Part shown: positions 16,789 through 25,681 of the stretch, in pieces
How the letters are laid out: every line of letters begins with the position of its first letter
Numbering within the stretch: the first letter of the stretch is position 1
Source of the DNA: Afifellaceae bacterium
GTDB taxonomy: Bacteria; Pseudomonadota; Alphaproteobacteria; Rhizobiales; Afifellaceae
Direction: 5' to 3'
NCBI GenBank assembly: GCA_028284625.1
Contig: JANQRH010000026.1
Location: forward strand, 434,001-498,000
Length of the DNA stretch: 64,000 bases
Notes under the pieces: generated by a model
Database searches by the model: none
Told to the model about the DNA's origin: nothing
Seen by the model: only the letters and a program-made list of their open reading frames with translations
Program-made: the position numbers and the translations under genes

Positions 16789-19111
16789 CCGCTGCATCAG
16801 TCGCGTCATCCCAGGTCTCGCTCATCGGCAGAGTGAACACGATCTCCGTGCCTCGGCCCTCAGAGCGGGCCTCAATGCGACCGTTGTGCGCTTCAACGAT
16901 AGAGCGGCACAACGACAGGCCAATGCCCATGCCGCTTGTGGTCGATGCATGGAAGGGATCGAACATGGTCTTCTTGACCGCCGCAGGAACCCCACGTCCC
17001 GTATCGCTCACCGAGACTTCCAGGTAGCCGCCCTGTGATCGCGTCCTGACCGTCAAGACGCGGGTCGGCATTCCTTTCATTGCCGTGATGCTGTTCTTTG
17101 CGAGGTTCAGGACGACCTGAGCAATCTGTACCGGATCGGCCCACACCTTCGGCAAATCCTCTTGCAGCTCAAACCGCACTTCGAAATCCAATGCGTTGCC
17201 ATCGCGCGCTAGATCGATCCCCTGCTTGATTGTGGTGTTGATGTCGATGTGATCCGCCACGAGGTCGCCGCGGGCGATGAAGTCGCGGAGCCGACGCACC
17301 AGATCGCCGGCGCGCGCCGACTCTGCGACTGCCTCCTCAAAAAGCGCCGCGGCGTTGTCGGGGAGCGTCACGCCGCTGTTGCGCAGCTCCTGGCGACACG
17401 CATTGATATAGTTGGACACAGCAGCGAGCGGTTGATTCAACTCGTGGGCAAGGGCGGAGGCCAATTCGCCCATCGAGCTCGTCCGCGTCGCATCGAGCAG
17501 GGCATGCCGAAGACGGGCCTGCTCCGCCTCGGTCTCCTTCTGGGCCGCCACAGCATCGCGTTCGCGCGCGAGGCTGTTCAATGCAAACAAGGCGCGCCGG
17601 ATGATGCGCAGCGATTCATGGTCCAGGGCGTTGAACGGTTTGCTTTTTCCTTTGCGCTCTTCGCGCCACAGCGCGAACGATCCGCGCGGCGAAAGCCGCA
17701 CCGTTCCGTCCTGCGATGTCCGCTCAACCTTCTCCGGCTTCCCCGCCCATTTGATCAGCTCTTCGAATTGTTCGCGGAGGAACACGAGAAAGTCTGCTCC
17801 GTCCTCCGACAGTTCAAGATAGGCGGCGCCGGCGGCGTGAGCTTGTTGTGAATCCGCCATATCGATGATGTTCGACAAATGCGAGGACGTCGCAATACCG
17901 TCAATTGCTGCTTCCCGAAGTGCGGAAAAATCGAGCCCCGGTGTCGGCACCGAACCATATTCGGTGATGTGCCCGCCAAGCTTCAGCACCAGCCCCTGCG
18001 CATGAAGAAGCTCCATCAGTGCGTTGGCGCTATCAGCAACGACGTCACTCAGCCGCCCGTCCACACGCGCCTTTTGTTCGATTGCAAAAGCCACTTTTTC
18101 CGCGGTGATGCTCTGCCGTAATTGGTTCGTGTTCTCGATGCTCTGGAGAAGCGTGGAGATGGTCCCGCCAAGGAGTTCGGCAAACCGCAGCCGGCTCCAG
18201 CGGACATGCCGCGTACCGTAATGGTGGCACGCGATAAGCCCCCATAGTTCCCGATTGGTGATGAGCGAGATCGACATGCTGGCGCCGACGCCCATGTTGT
18301 TGAGGTATTCAACATGCACCGGAGCAACAGCGCGAAGCTTGGAATAAGTCAGGTCCAGCGGCGTCGCGGCATCCGCGTCCGGTACAAGATCTGCTGCGTC
18401 GTAGATCGGGACAGGCCGTGCGTTGATGTCGGGAATTGAGCGCATGACGTTCAAAACGAAATGTCGGCGCGCGGGATCCGGGATGTCGGAGGCGGGGTAG
18501 TGCAGTCCTAAGAAACTATCGGGACGGACCGTGCTTTCGGCGATGACCTCGCCGTGTTTGTCGTCGGCGAAACGATAGATCATGACGCGGTCGAAACCGG
18601 TCACGTTACGCATGATCTCCGCACTGACATGCGCGAGCTCCTCCATCGCATTCGGTTTGATCAGGTCAGAGATGAACCGCTGCCGCAGCATCTCCTCTTC
18701 CCAGATAGAAGTTGGCTCAGGCTCGCGGTGAAGGAATTCGAGAATCAACTGGCCGCCGCAGCGATGCGGCATGCATTCCATCGACTTGTCGGAATCGTCC
18801 GGCATCTTGAAGTCGACAAACCACGGTCGTAGCAGGTCTGGCGTCATTGGATCGAGCGGCAGGCGCAAAAGCTCGGCGCAATTCTCCGGGCCGATGACGC
18901 TGCTGAGGTCGCTCCCTAAAAGGTCACGATAATCCAGCCCGAGATATTGAGATGTGTTTGCGCTAGCGAAGTTGATCCTGAGGCGTGTTTCGTCGACTGA
19001 GATCAGGCAGCCATGCGGCTGGACTGAGCCGATGAAGTTGATCGGTTCGGTATCGCAATCGTCGAAACTGTTGGCGCCGGCGCTCAATTCGTCGCTTGTC
19101 ACTTCCCGCAC
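16781..19111 (-). CDS. bphP: Bacteriophytochrome sensor histidine kinase
   Basis: A red/far-red photoreceptor kinase, about 776 residues from a GTG at 19111; the frame stays open to 19384, but the extension is not phytochrome-like. The order is PAS-GAF-PHY-HisKA-HATPase. Biliverdin would attach to Cys19 in DCDTEP, followed by GSVQPHG. The GAF has HYPASDIPDPAR (about 205-216) and LWGLIACHH. The PHY tongue has PRGSFALW (about 475). The kinase has ELASALAHELNQPL with phospho-His near 556, NLAKNSITAM, DTGRGVP and GMGIGLSLC, a FixL-like transmitter. It is cotranscribed with the FixJ-like regulator and divergent from ppsR. Confidence 0.92.
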   Translation of the reverse strand: MREVTSDELSAGANSFDDCDTEPINFIGSVQPHGCLISVDETRLRINFASANTSQYLGLDYRDLLGSDLSSVIGPENCAELLRLPLDPMTPDLLRPWFVDFKMPDDSDKSMECMPHRCGGQLILEFLHREPEPTSIWEEEMLRQRFISDLIKPNAMEELAHVSAEIMRNVTGFDRVMIYRFADDKHGEVIAESTVRPDSFLGLHYPASDIPDPARRHFVLNVMRSIPDINARPVPIYDAADLVPDADAATPLDLTYSKLRAVAPVHVEYLNNMGVGASMSISLITNRELWGLIACHHYGTRHVRWSRLRFAELLGGTISTLLQSIENTNQLRQSITAEKVAFAIEQKARVDGRLSDVVADSANALMELLHAQGLVLKLGGHITEYGSVPTPGLDFSALREAAIDGIATSSHLSNIIDMADSQQAHAAGAAYLELSEDGADFLVFLREQFEELIKWAGKPEKVERTSQDGTVRLSPRGSFALWREERKGKSKPFNALDHESLRIIRRALFALNSLARERDAVAAQKETEAEQARLRHALLDATRTSSMGELASALAHELNQPLAAVSNYINACRQELRNSGVTLPDNAAALFEEAVAESARAGDLVRRLRDFIARGDLVADHIDINTTIKQGIDLARDGNALDFEVRFELQEDLPKVWADPVQIAQVVLNLAKNSITAMKGMPTRVLTVRTRSQGGYLEVSVSDTGRGVPAAVKKTMFDPFHASTTSGMGIGLSLCRSIVEAHNGRIEARSEGRGTEIVFTLPMSETWDDATDAADG

Positions 19112-19410
19112 CTTGTGGTGACGGCAAAGCCGTCCGAGGAGTTGAATTCCCGTGTGAAAGGCGCCTCCAACAGCACCGGGTCGCGTCGCGTTATCAGCCG
19201 ATAACCGGCATGGCCAGTCTATCGGCGAGGGTCTGGGGGTGGCAACGTGGCGCGATTGCGCATATGGCGGGCAAGCCTGACTGCGGGTGCTGCCGACGCT
19301 CTTAACCCACCAGTCACCTCTCGGTTGCAAAAAGCCTCTTGTTTGAAGGATTTGGCGAACCGCTTTATAGACCTGCCCGTCCAAACAGCGACGAATGCCG
19401 GAAACTCGTT

Positions 19411-20460
19411 ATGACGCTTCATTTCGCACAGCCGAGTGCACTACTTAGCGGGATAGACGCAAGGACTGTTGGCGCATTGATAGCGTCGTCATGCGACCTT
19501 GCTCTGATCGTTGACGAGAGCGACGTCGTTCGGGACGTGGCTTGCACAGCCGAAACGCTCGCCGCGCTGAATATCACGGGCTGGAGAGACGCGCCGGTCA
19601 ACGACGTCATCGTGCCGGACAGTCGGCGCATTCTCAGCACGATGCTGGCGGCTGCTCGATCGGGGACGGAAGGGGCACATGGTGAAATTTCGCATGCCTC
19701 ACCGACGGGTGAACGCGTGATCGTACGGTATTCCGCGCACCCCTCTGGCGCGGGCGCCGGCGTCGTGCTTCTGGGGCGTGACCTGACGCCTCTGGCGGAT
19801 CTGACGAACCGCCTTGAAACGGCCGAGCTCTCTTTGAAGGCCGATGACGAACGGCAAAGCCGGTCCGAAGCTCGCTATCAGATGTTGTTTGAGATCGCTT
19901 CGGAAGCGTTCCTGATCGTCGATGGGGCGACGTTGCGGATACAGGAAGCGAACCTCAGGGCCGCCGATCTGTTTGAAACGAACGCGCAGGCAATGCCCGG
20001 CCAGGACTTTGCCTCCTTGTTCGCACAGGCGGACCGCGATCCGGTCACCAAGGCGCTCGAACAAGTCCTGCGCCTCGAGCAATCCGTGGGGCTGTCGGCA
20101 ATGCCCAGCGCGCGCCTTGACCCCGTAGACATGACGATCAGCCGGCGCAACGGCAAAGACGACGAAATCCTTCTCGTCGTCTTCGCCTCCGACAATCAGG
20201 CCGCGCCGAACATGCAATCCGTCGAACAGTTCGTTTCAATGGTCGGCAAGGTGCCGCTGAAGACGCTCGTGCGCGAAAACAAAGACGCCATTGAGAGGAG
20301 TTGCATCGAGGCGGCACTTAAACTGACGGGCAACAATCGTGCCCGTACCGCTAAGGTTCTGGGTCTCAGCCGGCAGGCTCTTTACCTAAAGATGCGGCGT
20401 TTTGGTCTGGTGACGGCGGAGGACGACGCGGCAGAGCCAGACGCAGCGGAATCCGCCTAG
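19411..20460 (+). CDS. ppsR: PpsR/CrtJ-type photosynthesis repressor, short form
   Basis: A 349-residue regulator from ATG 19411. The N-terminal PAS-like domain has LIASSCDLALIVDESDVVRD, the Q-linker begins GRDLTPLADLTNRLE, a PAS domain includes YQMLFEIASEAFLIVD, and the C-terminal Fis-type HTH has TGNNRARTAKVLGLSRQALY. The block VGKVPLKTLVREN is a PpsR hallmark. Known PpsR proteins run to about 460 residues with two PAS domains after the Q-linker; here the distance from PAS to HTH is about 120 residues shorter, so one PAS appears absent. The HTH cysteine is kept (ERSCIEAAL), but the second redox cysteine is not evident. It likely represses bch/crt genes through TGT-N12-ACA. Confidence 0.85.
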   Translation: MTLHFAQPSALLSGIDARTVGALIASSCDLALIVDESDVVRDVACTAETLAALNITGWRDAPVNDVIVPDSRRILSTMLAAARSGTEGAHGEISHASPTGERVIVRYSAHPSGAGAGVVLLGRDLTPLADLTNRLETAELSLKADDERQSRSEARYQMLFEIASEAFLIVDGATLRIQEANLRAADLFETNAQAMPGQDFASLFAQADRDPVTKALEQVLRLEQSVGLSAMPSARLDPVDMTISRRNGKDDEILLVVFASDNQAAPNMQSVEQFVSMVGKVPLKTLVRENKDAIERSCIEAALKLTGNNRARTAKVLGLSRQALYLKMRRFGLVTAEDDAAEPDAAESA

Positions 20461-20480
20461 CTAAGGGGCTTCCGCAGCCA

Positions 20481-21392
20481 TCAGTCGAGCGGCATCGGGG
20501 ATTTGCCCTGCTTTCGCTCCCGGTGGGCGATGTAGATTGTACTGGCGAAAATCACTGTTCCGCCGATCCAGGTCCAAAGATCGGGAACCTCGGCAAATAG
20601 CAGGAACCCGGCAAGGCTTGCCCACGTAAGCTTCAAGAAATCGAAGGGCAGGACGACGGTCGTGTCCGCCAGCGAAAACGCCGCCGCAATGCAATATTGC
20701 ATAGCGCTCCCAAGGATACCCACGAGGATCAGCAGAAGCCATTGCTCGCCGGTCGGCCATTGCCAGACGAGGATGGCCGGAATCAACGCAAACAGGCCGA
20801 CGGAAATGGCTGCCCAGGCGGTGATCGACAACACGCTTTCAGTCCTTGTCAGCTGTTTGATCGTGATCATCGCGCCGGCCCAGGCCACACTTGACCCAAC
20901 GGCCAGCAAGGCACCGAAATCCATTCCGTCCATACCCGGCCGTAGAATGATGATTGTTCCGAGGAAGCCGACAAGAAGGCTGGACGCGCGTCGCAGGCCG
21001 ACGGTCTCGCCGAGTATCAACATCGCCAGCAGCGTGGCGAAGAGCGGCGCGGTGAAACCAAGCGCTGAAACGGTTGCCAGAGGCGTCAGACCCAGCGCGA
21101 CGAAGAACGCCAGCATACCGGCAGCGTTCAATGCGCCGCGAAGAGCGTGAAGCCCCAGGCGGTTGGTGCGCAGGACGCGTATCCCACCGCCTCGCCAGAG
21201 GAGCGGCATCAGAACGAACAGGCCGACAAGGCATCTGAAGAAGCCGATCTCGAAAGCGTGCAGGTCATCGGACAGTCGCTTGATGACCGAGATCATGGCC
21301 GTGTTGAGGATGCCGGTGGCGACCATGAACATGATCGCCCTGACGGGATCTGCGCCCGGTTTTGCCGCACCGACCTCAGGAACTGCCGGCAC
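20481..21392 (-). CDS. DMT-superfamily (EamA) transporter
   Basis: A 303-residue membrane protein with ten predicted helices arranged as two EamA repeats. Motifs are FRCLVGLFVLMPLLW in the first repeat, ALGLTPLATVSALGFTAPLF, and in the second LIPAILVWQW and TVVLPFDFLKLTWASLAGFLLF. EamA proteins export or import metabolites; the substrate cannot be predicted. An internal start at Met21 is possible, giving a more hydrophobic N-terminus. It is convergent with ppsR (20 bases between stops) and divergent from the TIM-barrel gene at 21604. Confidence 0.85.
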   Translation of the reverse strand: MPAVPEVGAAKPGADPVRAIMFMVATGILNTAMISVIKRLSDDLHAFEIGFFRCLVGLFVLMPLLWRGGGIRVLRTNRLGLHALRGALNAAGMLAFFVALGLTPLATVSALGFTAPLFATLLAMLILGETVGLRRASSLLVGFLGTIIILRPGMDGMDFGALLAVGSSVAWAGAMITIKQLTRTESVLSITAWAAISVGLFALIPAILVWQWPTGEQWLLLILVGILGSAMQYCIAAAFSLADTTVVLPFDFLKLTWASLAGFLLFAEVPDLWTWIGGTVIFASTIYIAHRERKQGKSPMPLD

Positions 21393-21564
21393 CTGTTCCG
21401 CTCCCCAGCTTGGGCGCTTGCCAGGACCCCGTCCAAAGCGAGCTCAGGTTCTGCAGCGTGCCGCTCCGTCTTGGTGCGATGAACAAGGGCTTTGTGCCTT
21501 TTCGGAATGTCGGGCCGCCGGCGCCTGTCGGCGCGTCAACAGCATTCAAAATTGAGAAATGGGA

Positions 21565-21573
21565 TGTTATAAT
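21565..21573 (+). promoter_or_regulatory. Extended -10 promoter for the TIM-barrel gene
   Basis: TGTTATAAT (TG-N-TATAAT) stands out in a GC-rich background 31 bases before the ATG at 21604. No good -35 accompanies it, as expected for an extended -10 element. It fits a transcription start close to the gene. Confidence 0.5.
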
Positions 21574-21603
21574 GTGATACGCCGACAACAAAAGGGGGCA
21601 GAC

Positions 21604-22437
21604 ATGGCCAATGCGCGCGAGATTTTCGCCATCAACACCTATTCGTACACGTTCGACATGAGCGCTGAGGCATGCCTGGCCCATCTTGCTGACCGCGGCT
21701 ATCGCGCGTTCGAAATCATGCTCTATCCCGGCCATTTATGGCCGACCGAGCTCAATACGGCGGCCAGGAAATCGATCCGCGCCTTGGTGGAGAGCCGCGA
21801 CCTGCGGATTGTCACTTTGAACATGCCGAATGTTGACATCAACATCGCCGGAGCCACGCAGGAGATGCGTGATTATTCCGTTGGCGTTCTCAGTCGTGGC
21901 GCGGAGCTGGCGGGGGACATCGGCGTGGAGAACATGATCATGGGGCCGGGCAAGCCCAATCCGCTTTTTCCGGCGCCGAAGGATCGACTCGCCGGCTACT
22001 TTTTCTCCGCGCTCGACACAGTTCTGCCGATCGCCGAAAAGGGCGGCGTCAGCATCCTCGCGGAAAACATGACAATTGCCTACGCGCCCGATGCGGACAG
22101 CCTGATGGACGAGCTCACTCGCTACGGCAATGACGACATCGGCGTATGCTACGACATCGCAAACGGGCATTTCATCGGTGAGAATCCAGTCGACGGCCTT
22201 CGTCGCGTCAAGGATCGACTGAAGCTGGTGCACATCTCCGACACGAACCAGAAGGTCTACAAGCACGATCCGGTCGGCTATGGCGACGTCCCCTTTGCCG
22301 AGATACCGCCTGTGCTGAAGGAAATCGGCTATCGGGAGATGCCGATGCTTGAGGTGATCTTCGCCGCGGATGACCCCGATCCCGTCGACAGCGCAGAAAA
22401 GCTGATTGAAATGGGTTGGACCTACCCCGCCGCGTAG
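21604..22437 (+). CDS. Sugar phosphate isomerase/epimerase-type TIM-barrel protein
   Basis: A 277-residue xylose-isomerase-like TIM barrel (AP_endonuc_2 family). Visible blocks are YRAFEIMLYPGHLWPTEL, SILAENMTIAYAP with its metal-ligand glutamate, VCYDIANGHFIGENP (Asp/His ligands) and KLVHISDTNQ. Such enzymes isomerise or epimerise ketoses, hydroxy acids or related compounds using a divalent metal. The ATG at 21604 follows an AGGGGGC ribosome binding site. It is convergent with the HpaI-type aldolase gene, so it flanks rather than belongs to the minus-strand amino-acid operon, although a pathway link is plausible. Confidence 0.82.
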   Translation: MANAREIFAINTYSYTFDMSAEACLAHLADRGYRAFEIMLYPGHLWPTELNTAARKSIRALVESRDLRIVTLNMPNVDINIAGATQEMRDYSVGVLSRGAELAGDIGVENMIMGPGKPNPLFPAPKDRLAGYFFSALDTVLPIAEKGGVSILAENMTIAYAPDADSLMDELTRYGNDDIGVCYDIANGHFIGENPVDGLRRVKDRLKLVHISDTNQKVYKHDPVGYGDVPFAEIPPVLKEIGYREMPMLEVIFAADDPDPVDSAEKLIEMGWTYPAA

Positions 22438-22446
22438 CTGCGGGGT
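22424..22446. terminator. Possible hairpin between convergent genes
   Basis: ACCCCGC (22424-22430) pairs with GCGGGGT (22440-22446) around a 9-base loop at the end of the TIM-barrel gene, including its stop codon, between convergent stops at 22437 and 22463. There is no T-run. A bidirectional terminator is possible but weakly supported. Confidence 0.35.
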
Positions 22447-22462
22447 GGCTTGTTGGAGCACG

Positions 22463-23266
22463 CTAGGGAGCGGGAGCCGCCGTCTTGCGAACCTCGGCAG
22501 CCTGCTGATCGTACGCACGAAATCCGATCATACTTGACAGCGTGACCATGTTGACACCGCGCTGAACCCAATCGTTCGCCATCTCGACCGAGATGGCCAC
22601 TGACCCCACCGGTATGTCGTGCTTCGCGGCGGTGGCGACGACTTTGTCGACCGCTTTCATGACGTCGGGATGGCTGACCTGTCCGGGAAGTCCCATGGAC
22701 GTCGACAGATCGTTCGTGCCGATGAAGGCTATATCGAACACGCCATGCGCGAGGAGGGCCTCCACGTTTTCGACCGCGCGCACGGTCTCGATCTGGCCGA
22801 TCATCAGGGTGTCCTCGTTGCCCCAGGTCATGAAGTCGGCCATCGGCAGGAAACCGTAGGCGCCAGCCCGGGTGTTGGGTGCTACGCCGCGCCGTCCCGT
22901 TGGTGCGAAGCGCATGGCGTCACGGACGATGTCGAGCTGCTCAACCGTCTCTACCATCGGCACCATGATTCCCGCCGCGCCACAATCGAGCATGGCCGAA
23001 ATCATGTCCGGCCGGTTCGTCGGTACGCGCACGAAGCTGTTCGTGCCGGCCGCGTCGGCGGCGCGCAACAGGGTTTCGGCTGTTTCGATGCTTGCCGGCC
23101 CGTGCTCGGTATCGATGATGATGTAGTCCAGCGTCGAATGTCCCAGCGCTTCGACGAAGCCGGGCGATGGCAGCGCGGAGAAACAGCCGAGCTGCGGACG
23201 TCCCGCCTTGAGGTGGTCGCGGAACGCTTTCAGGCGCTGGCGTTTCTGCTGGATGGTTTCGCTCAC
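22463..23266 (-). CDS. HpcH/HpaI-family aldolase
   Basis: A 267-residue class-II pyruvate aldolase of the HpaI type, which reversibly cleaves 4-hydroxy-2-oxo acids to pyruvate (or glyoxylate) and an aldehyde. Motifs are YIIIDTEHGPASIET with the catalytic His, FVRVPTN with the substrate arginine, AAGIMVPMVETVEQ, GQIET with the metal Glu and FIGTNDLSTSMG with the metal Asp. It is the last gene of an eight-gene minus-strand operon with an amino-acid ABC transporter and an aminotransferase. Cleavage of the 2-oxo acid made by transamination is a reasonable role. Confidence 0.88.
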   Translation of the reverse strand: MSETIQQKRQRLKAFRDHLKAGRPQLGCFSALPSPGFVEALGHSTLDYIIIDTEHGPASIETAETLLRAADAAGTNSFVRVPTNRPDMISAMLDCGAAGIMVPMVETVEQLDIVRDAMRFAPTGRRGVAPNTRAGAYGFLPMADFMTWGNEDTLMIGQIETVRAVENVEALLAHGVFDIAFIGTNDLSTSMGLPGQVSHPDVMKAVDKVVATAAKHDIPVGSVAISVEMANDWVQRGVNMVTLSSMIGFRAYDQQAAEVRKTAAPAP

Positions 23267-23302
23267 GACACCCCTCCTAGGTCTTGATCGCGTATCGTCG
23301 TC

Positions 23303-24073
23303 TTAAGCAATGCGTGCACCGCCGCTGACATCAATGCTGGCCCCGGTGATAAAGCCGGCCTGATCGCTGGCGAGAAATCCGACCGCAGCCGCTACGTCCT
23401 CCGGCCGGCCCATCCGACCGATCGGAATGGCGCTTGTACGGGCCGCGCGCTGCTCCTCAGTCAGTGTGGCGTCGAGTCGTTCGGTCAGGATGGTCGCCGG
23501 GGCGACGTCGTTGACCGTGATCCCGAAAGGCGAAAGCTGGCGGGTGAGGCTGCGCGTCAGTCCTTGCAACGCCGCCTTGCTGGCCGAGAAGTGCACGCCT
23601 GAGACCTTGCCGCCGCGTTTGCCGCAATCGGAGGACACGTTGATGATGCGTCCGTAGCGGCGGTCGCGCATCGTTGATGCCACGGCGCGTGCGCACAGAA
23701 ACGCCCCGGTCGTGTTAACCCGAACGAGACGCTCGAAATCGGCTTCAGTGGTCTCGAAGATCGGGACGAAATGGTTGATGCCGGCATTGTTGACCAGGAT
23801 GTCAACCGGGCCGAAGGCGTCGGTCAGTTCCGAAACGAAGCGTTCCACGTCGTTCTCGTTGCCGACATCGCCCTGCAGGACGCGCGCTCGACCGCCGGAC
23901 GCTTCGATGGTCGCGACAACCTCCTCAGCGGCACTGACGGATTTGTGGCAATGCACGCCCACCGCCGCCCCCTCAGCGCCGAGCAGGGTCGCAATCGCCG
24001 GTCCGATGCCGCGTGAGCTGCCTGTCACCAGCGCTGTCTTTCCGGCCAGTTGTTTGTGTGTGCCTGAGTTCAT
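23303..24073 (-). CDS. SDR-family protein with Phe at the catalytic Tyr position
   Basis: A 256-residue classical short-chain dehydrogenase/reductase by fold: TGSSRGIG nucleotide loop (18-25), NNAGI (95-99), Ser147/148 in INVSS and Lys166. The general acid tyrosine of YxxxK is replaced: the motif reads HFSASK, with Phe162 (codon TTC, complement of 23588-23590). The neighbouring SDR, similar in sequence, keeps Tyr. I chose ATG 24073; the open extension upstream overlaps the next gene's end. Normal SDR oxidation would be expected to be impaired, so a regulatory, partner or altered catalytic role is possible. Confidence 0.85.
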   Translation of the reverse strand: MNSGTHKQLAGKTALVTGSSRGIGPAIATLLGAEGAAVGVHCHKSVSAAEEVVATIEASGGRARVLQGDVGNENDVERFVSELTDAFGPVDILVNNAGINHFVPIFETTEADFERLVRVNTTGAFLCARAVASTMRDRRYGRIINVSSDCGKRGGKVSGVHFSASKAALQGLTRSLTRQLSPFGITVNDVAPATILTERLDATLTEEQRAARTSAIPIGRMGRPEDVAAAVGFLASDQAGFITGASIDVSGGARIA

Positions 24074-24098
24074 GATTGCTCTCCTGGCTTGGACGCGC

Positions 24099-24863
24099 TC
24101 AAAGCAGGATCGCCCCGCCGCTGACATCGATGCTTGTGCCGTTGACGTGCGAGGCTTCGTCGGAGGCGAGAAATGCGATAGCTGCACCGATATCGGCAGG
24201 CGACCCGAAGCGGCCGCGCGGCACGCCGGCGAGGATCGAGTCAAGGCGCTCTCGGCTGCGGCCTTCCCATCGTTCGACCGGGATGTCCATCGGACACACG
24301 TCGTTGACCGTGATGTTCATCGACGCGAGCTGCCTTGCGAGGCCCATCATCAGACCAAGAACGCCGGCCTTGGAGGAGCTGTAATGCGGCCCCGTCGCTT
24401 GGCCGCCCTTCTTGCCGGCGTCCGACGAAATCGTGATGATCCGTCCCCATCCGGCCTCCAGCATGTGTGGGATGGCTGCCTTGGCGCAGAGAAAGGTGCC
24501 CTTGAGCACGACATCGAACATCCGGTTCCACTGCTCAAGCGTCAACTCGAACAAGGTCGCGTTCTCAGAATATGCGGCGTTGGCGACGACGATATGGCAG
24601 CCGCCAAGCTCAGCCACCACGTTGGCAACCATGGCATCGACCGCAGCCTTGTCGGCGACGTCCGCGCGGATAGCGATCGCCCGCCCGCCCATGTCCGTGA
24701 TCATCCCAGCGACGGCCTCAGCGCCGGTCTGGTTGCGCGAGTAGTTGACGGCGACTGCGGCACCCGATTGGGCGAGCCTCAGTGCGGTCGCCCTGCCAAG
24801 CCCGCTCGCGGCGCCGGTGACCAGCGCCACGCGGCCGCTCAGCGTGCTGTCGATCCTGTCCAT
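24099..24863 (-). CDS. Short-chain dehydrogenase/reductase
   Basis: A 254-residue SDR with TGAASGLG at about 16-23, VVANAAYSENATLF in place of NNAG, catalytic Ser in ITISSDAG and Tyr/Lys in HYSSSK. The ATG at 24863 has GGGAGAG ahead of it, so I prefer it to the longer frame beginning at 24887. It presumably oxidises a hydroxy group of an intermediate in the amino-acid operon. It is similar to the next SDR (23303-24073), suggesting a duplicated pair working on related substrates or as a heteromer. Confidence 0.88.
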   Translation of the reverse strand: MDRIDSTLSGRVALVTGAASGLGRATALRLAQSGAAVAVNYSRNQTGAEAVAGMITDMGGRAIAIRADVADKAAVDAMVANVVAELGGCHIVVANAAYSENATLFELTLEQWNRMFDVVLKGTFLCAKAAIPHMLEAGWGRIITISSDAGKKGGQATGPHYSSSKAGVLGLMMGLARQLASMNITVNDVCPMDIPVERWEGRSRERLDSILAGVPRGRFGSPADIGAAIAFLASDEASHVNGTSIDVSGGAILL

Positions 24864-24887
24864 ATCGGCTCTCCCGGTGGGCGGCAC

Positions 24888-25559
24888 TCAATAGGCCGTG
24901 CCGCGTCTGAGGCGCTTGTCGAAATAGTTGGTCAGATAGACCAGTGGCAGGCAGATCACGGCGTAAATCACCGAAACGACGAGAAACGCCGACATGAAAT
25001 CATACGTCATCGTGCCGATGAGCTGCGCCGTTCGGAACAATTCGGCGAAGGCAACCGTTCCGGCCATCGCCGTACTCTTCAGGATATCGGTGAACTGGTT
25101 CATCGTTGGCGGCAGCACGATGCGAACGATCTGCCGCATGACGATGCGGCGAAAGACCTGAGCGGGCCGCATTCCGAGCGAGCGGGCCGCCTCTAACTGC
25201 CCTGCATCGATGGCCTTGATGCCGGCGCGAAAGATCTCGGTCTGATACGTCGTGTAGGAGAGGGTGAAGGCGATGAACACCGCCGCCGCGGGGGTCACGA
25301 GGATCGGGTACCCCGGGAGAGTCGGCAGGCCGAAATACACAAGCCACAGCAGAACCAGCAAAGGAATGCTGCGGAACACATCGACATAGATGGCGATCGC
25401 GCCACGCAGCAGCTTCAAATGGGACGTGCTGGCGACTCCAAGCAGCAATCCAAAGACCACGCTCGACACCATGCAGGCCGCCGTGGCCAGCAACGTGTTG
25501 CGAAGTCCGAGAAGCAGATCGTCTCTGAACTCCCAGGTAAGATTGAGTGTGTCGAACAC
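24888..25559 (-). CDS. Polar amino-acid ABC transporter permease
   Basis: A 223-residue inner-membrane protein of the HisM/GlnP family with about five helices. It has the N-terminal GLRNTLLATAACMVSSVVFG and the cytoplasmic EAA loop GQLEAARSLGMRPAQVFRRIVMRQ, which docks on the ATPase. PPTMNQFTDILKSTAM follows as usual. It lies between the binding-protein gene and the first SDR and pairs with the second permease at 27273. Confidence 0.92.
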   Translation of the reverse strand: MFDTLNLTWEFRDDLLLGLRNTLLATAACMVSSVVFGLLLGVASTSHLKLLRGAIAIYVDVFRSIPLLVLLWLVYFGLPTLPGYPILVTPAAAVFIAFTLSYTTYQTEIFRAGIKAIDAGQLEAARSLGMRPAQVFRRIVMRQIVRIVLPPTMNQFTDILKSTAMAGTVAFAELFRTAQLIGTMTYDFMSAFLVVSVIYAVICLPLVYLTNYFDKRLRRGTAY

Positions 25560-25681
25560 GTGGCGGTCCCGTTTCTAAAACGCGTCCCCAGGCACTTCAC
25601 TTCTCACCAACCGCGTCCGCGCGTTTGGGCCCCCGCGCTGAGCAATGGACGAGCCAGCGCGGAGGCCAAGCTTTCAGCTTG

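Noticed and set aside
19112-19384. N-terminal extension of the bacteriophytochrome frame
   Set aside because: The extension is not phytochrome-like and overlaps the ppsR upstream region; known BphPs start about 15-25 residues before the chromophore Cys, which fits 19111.
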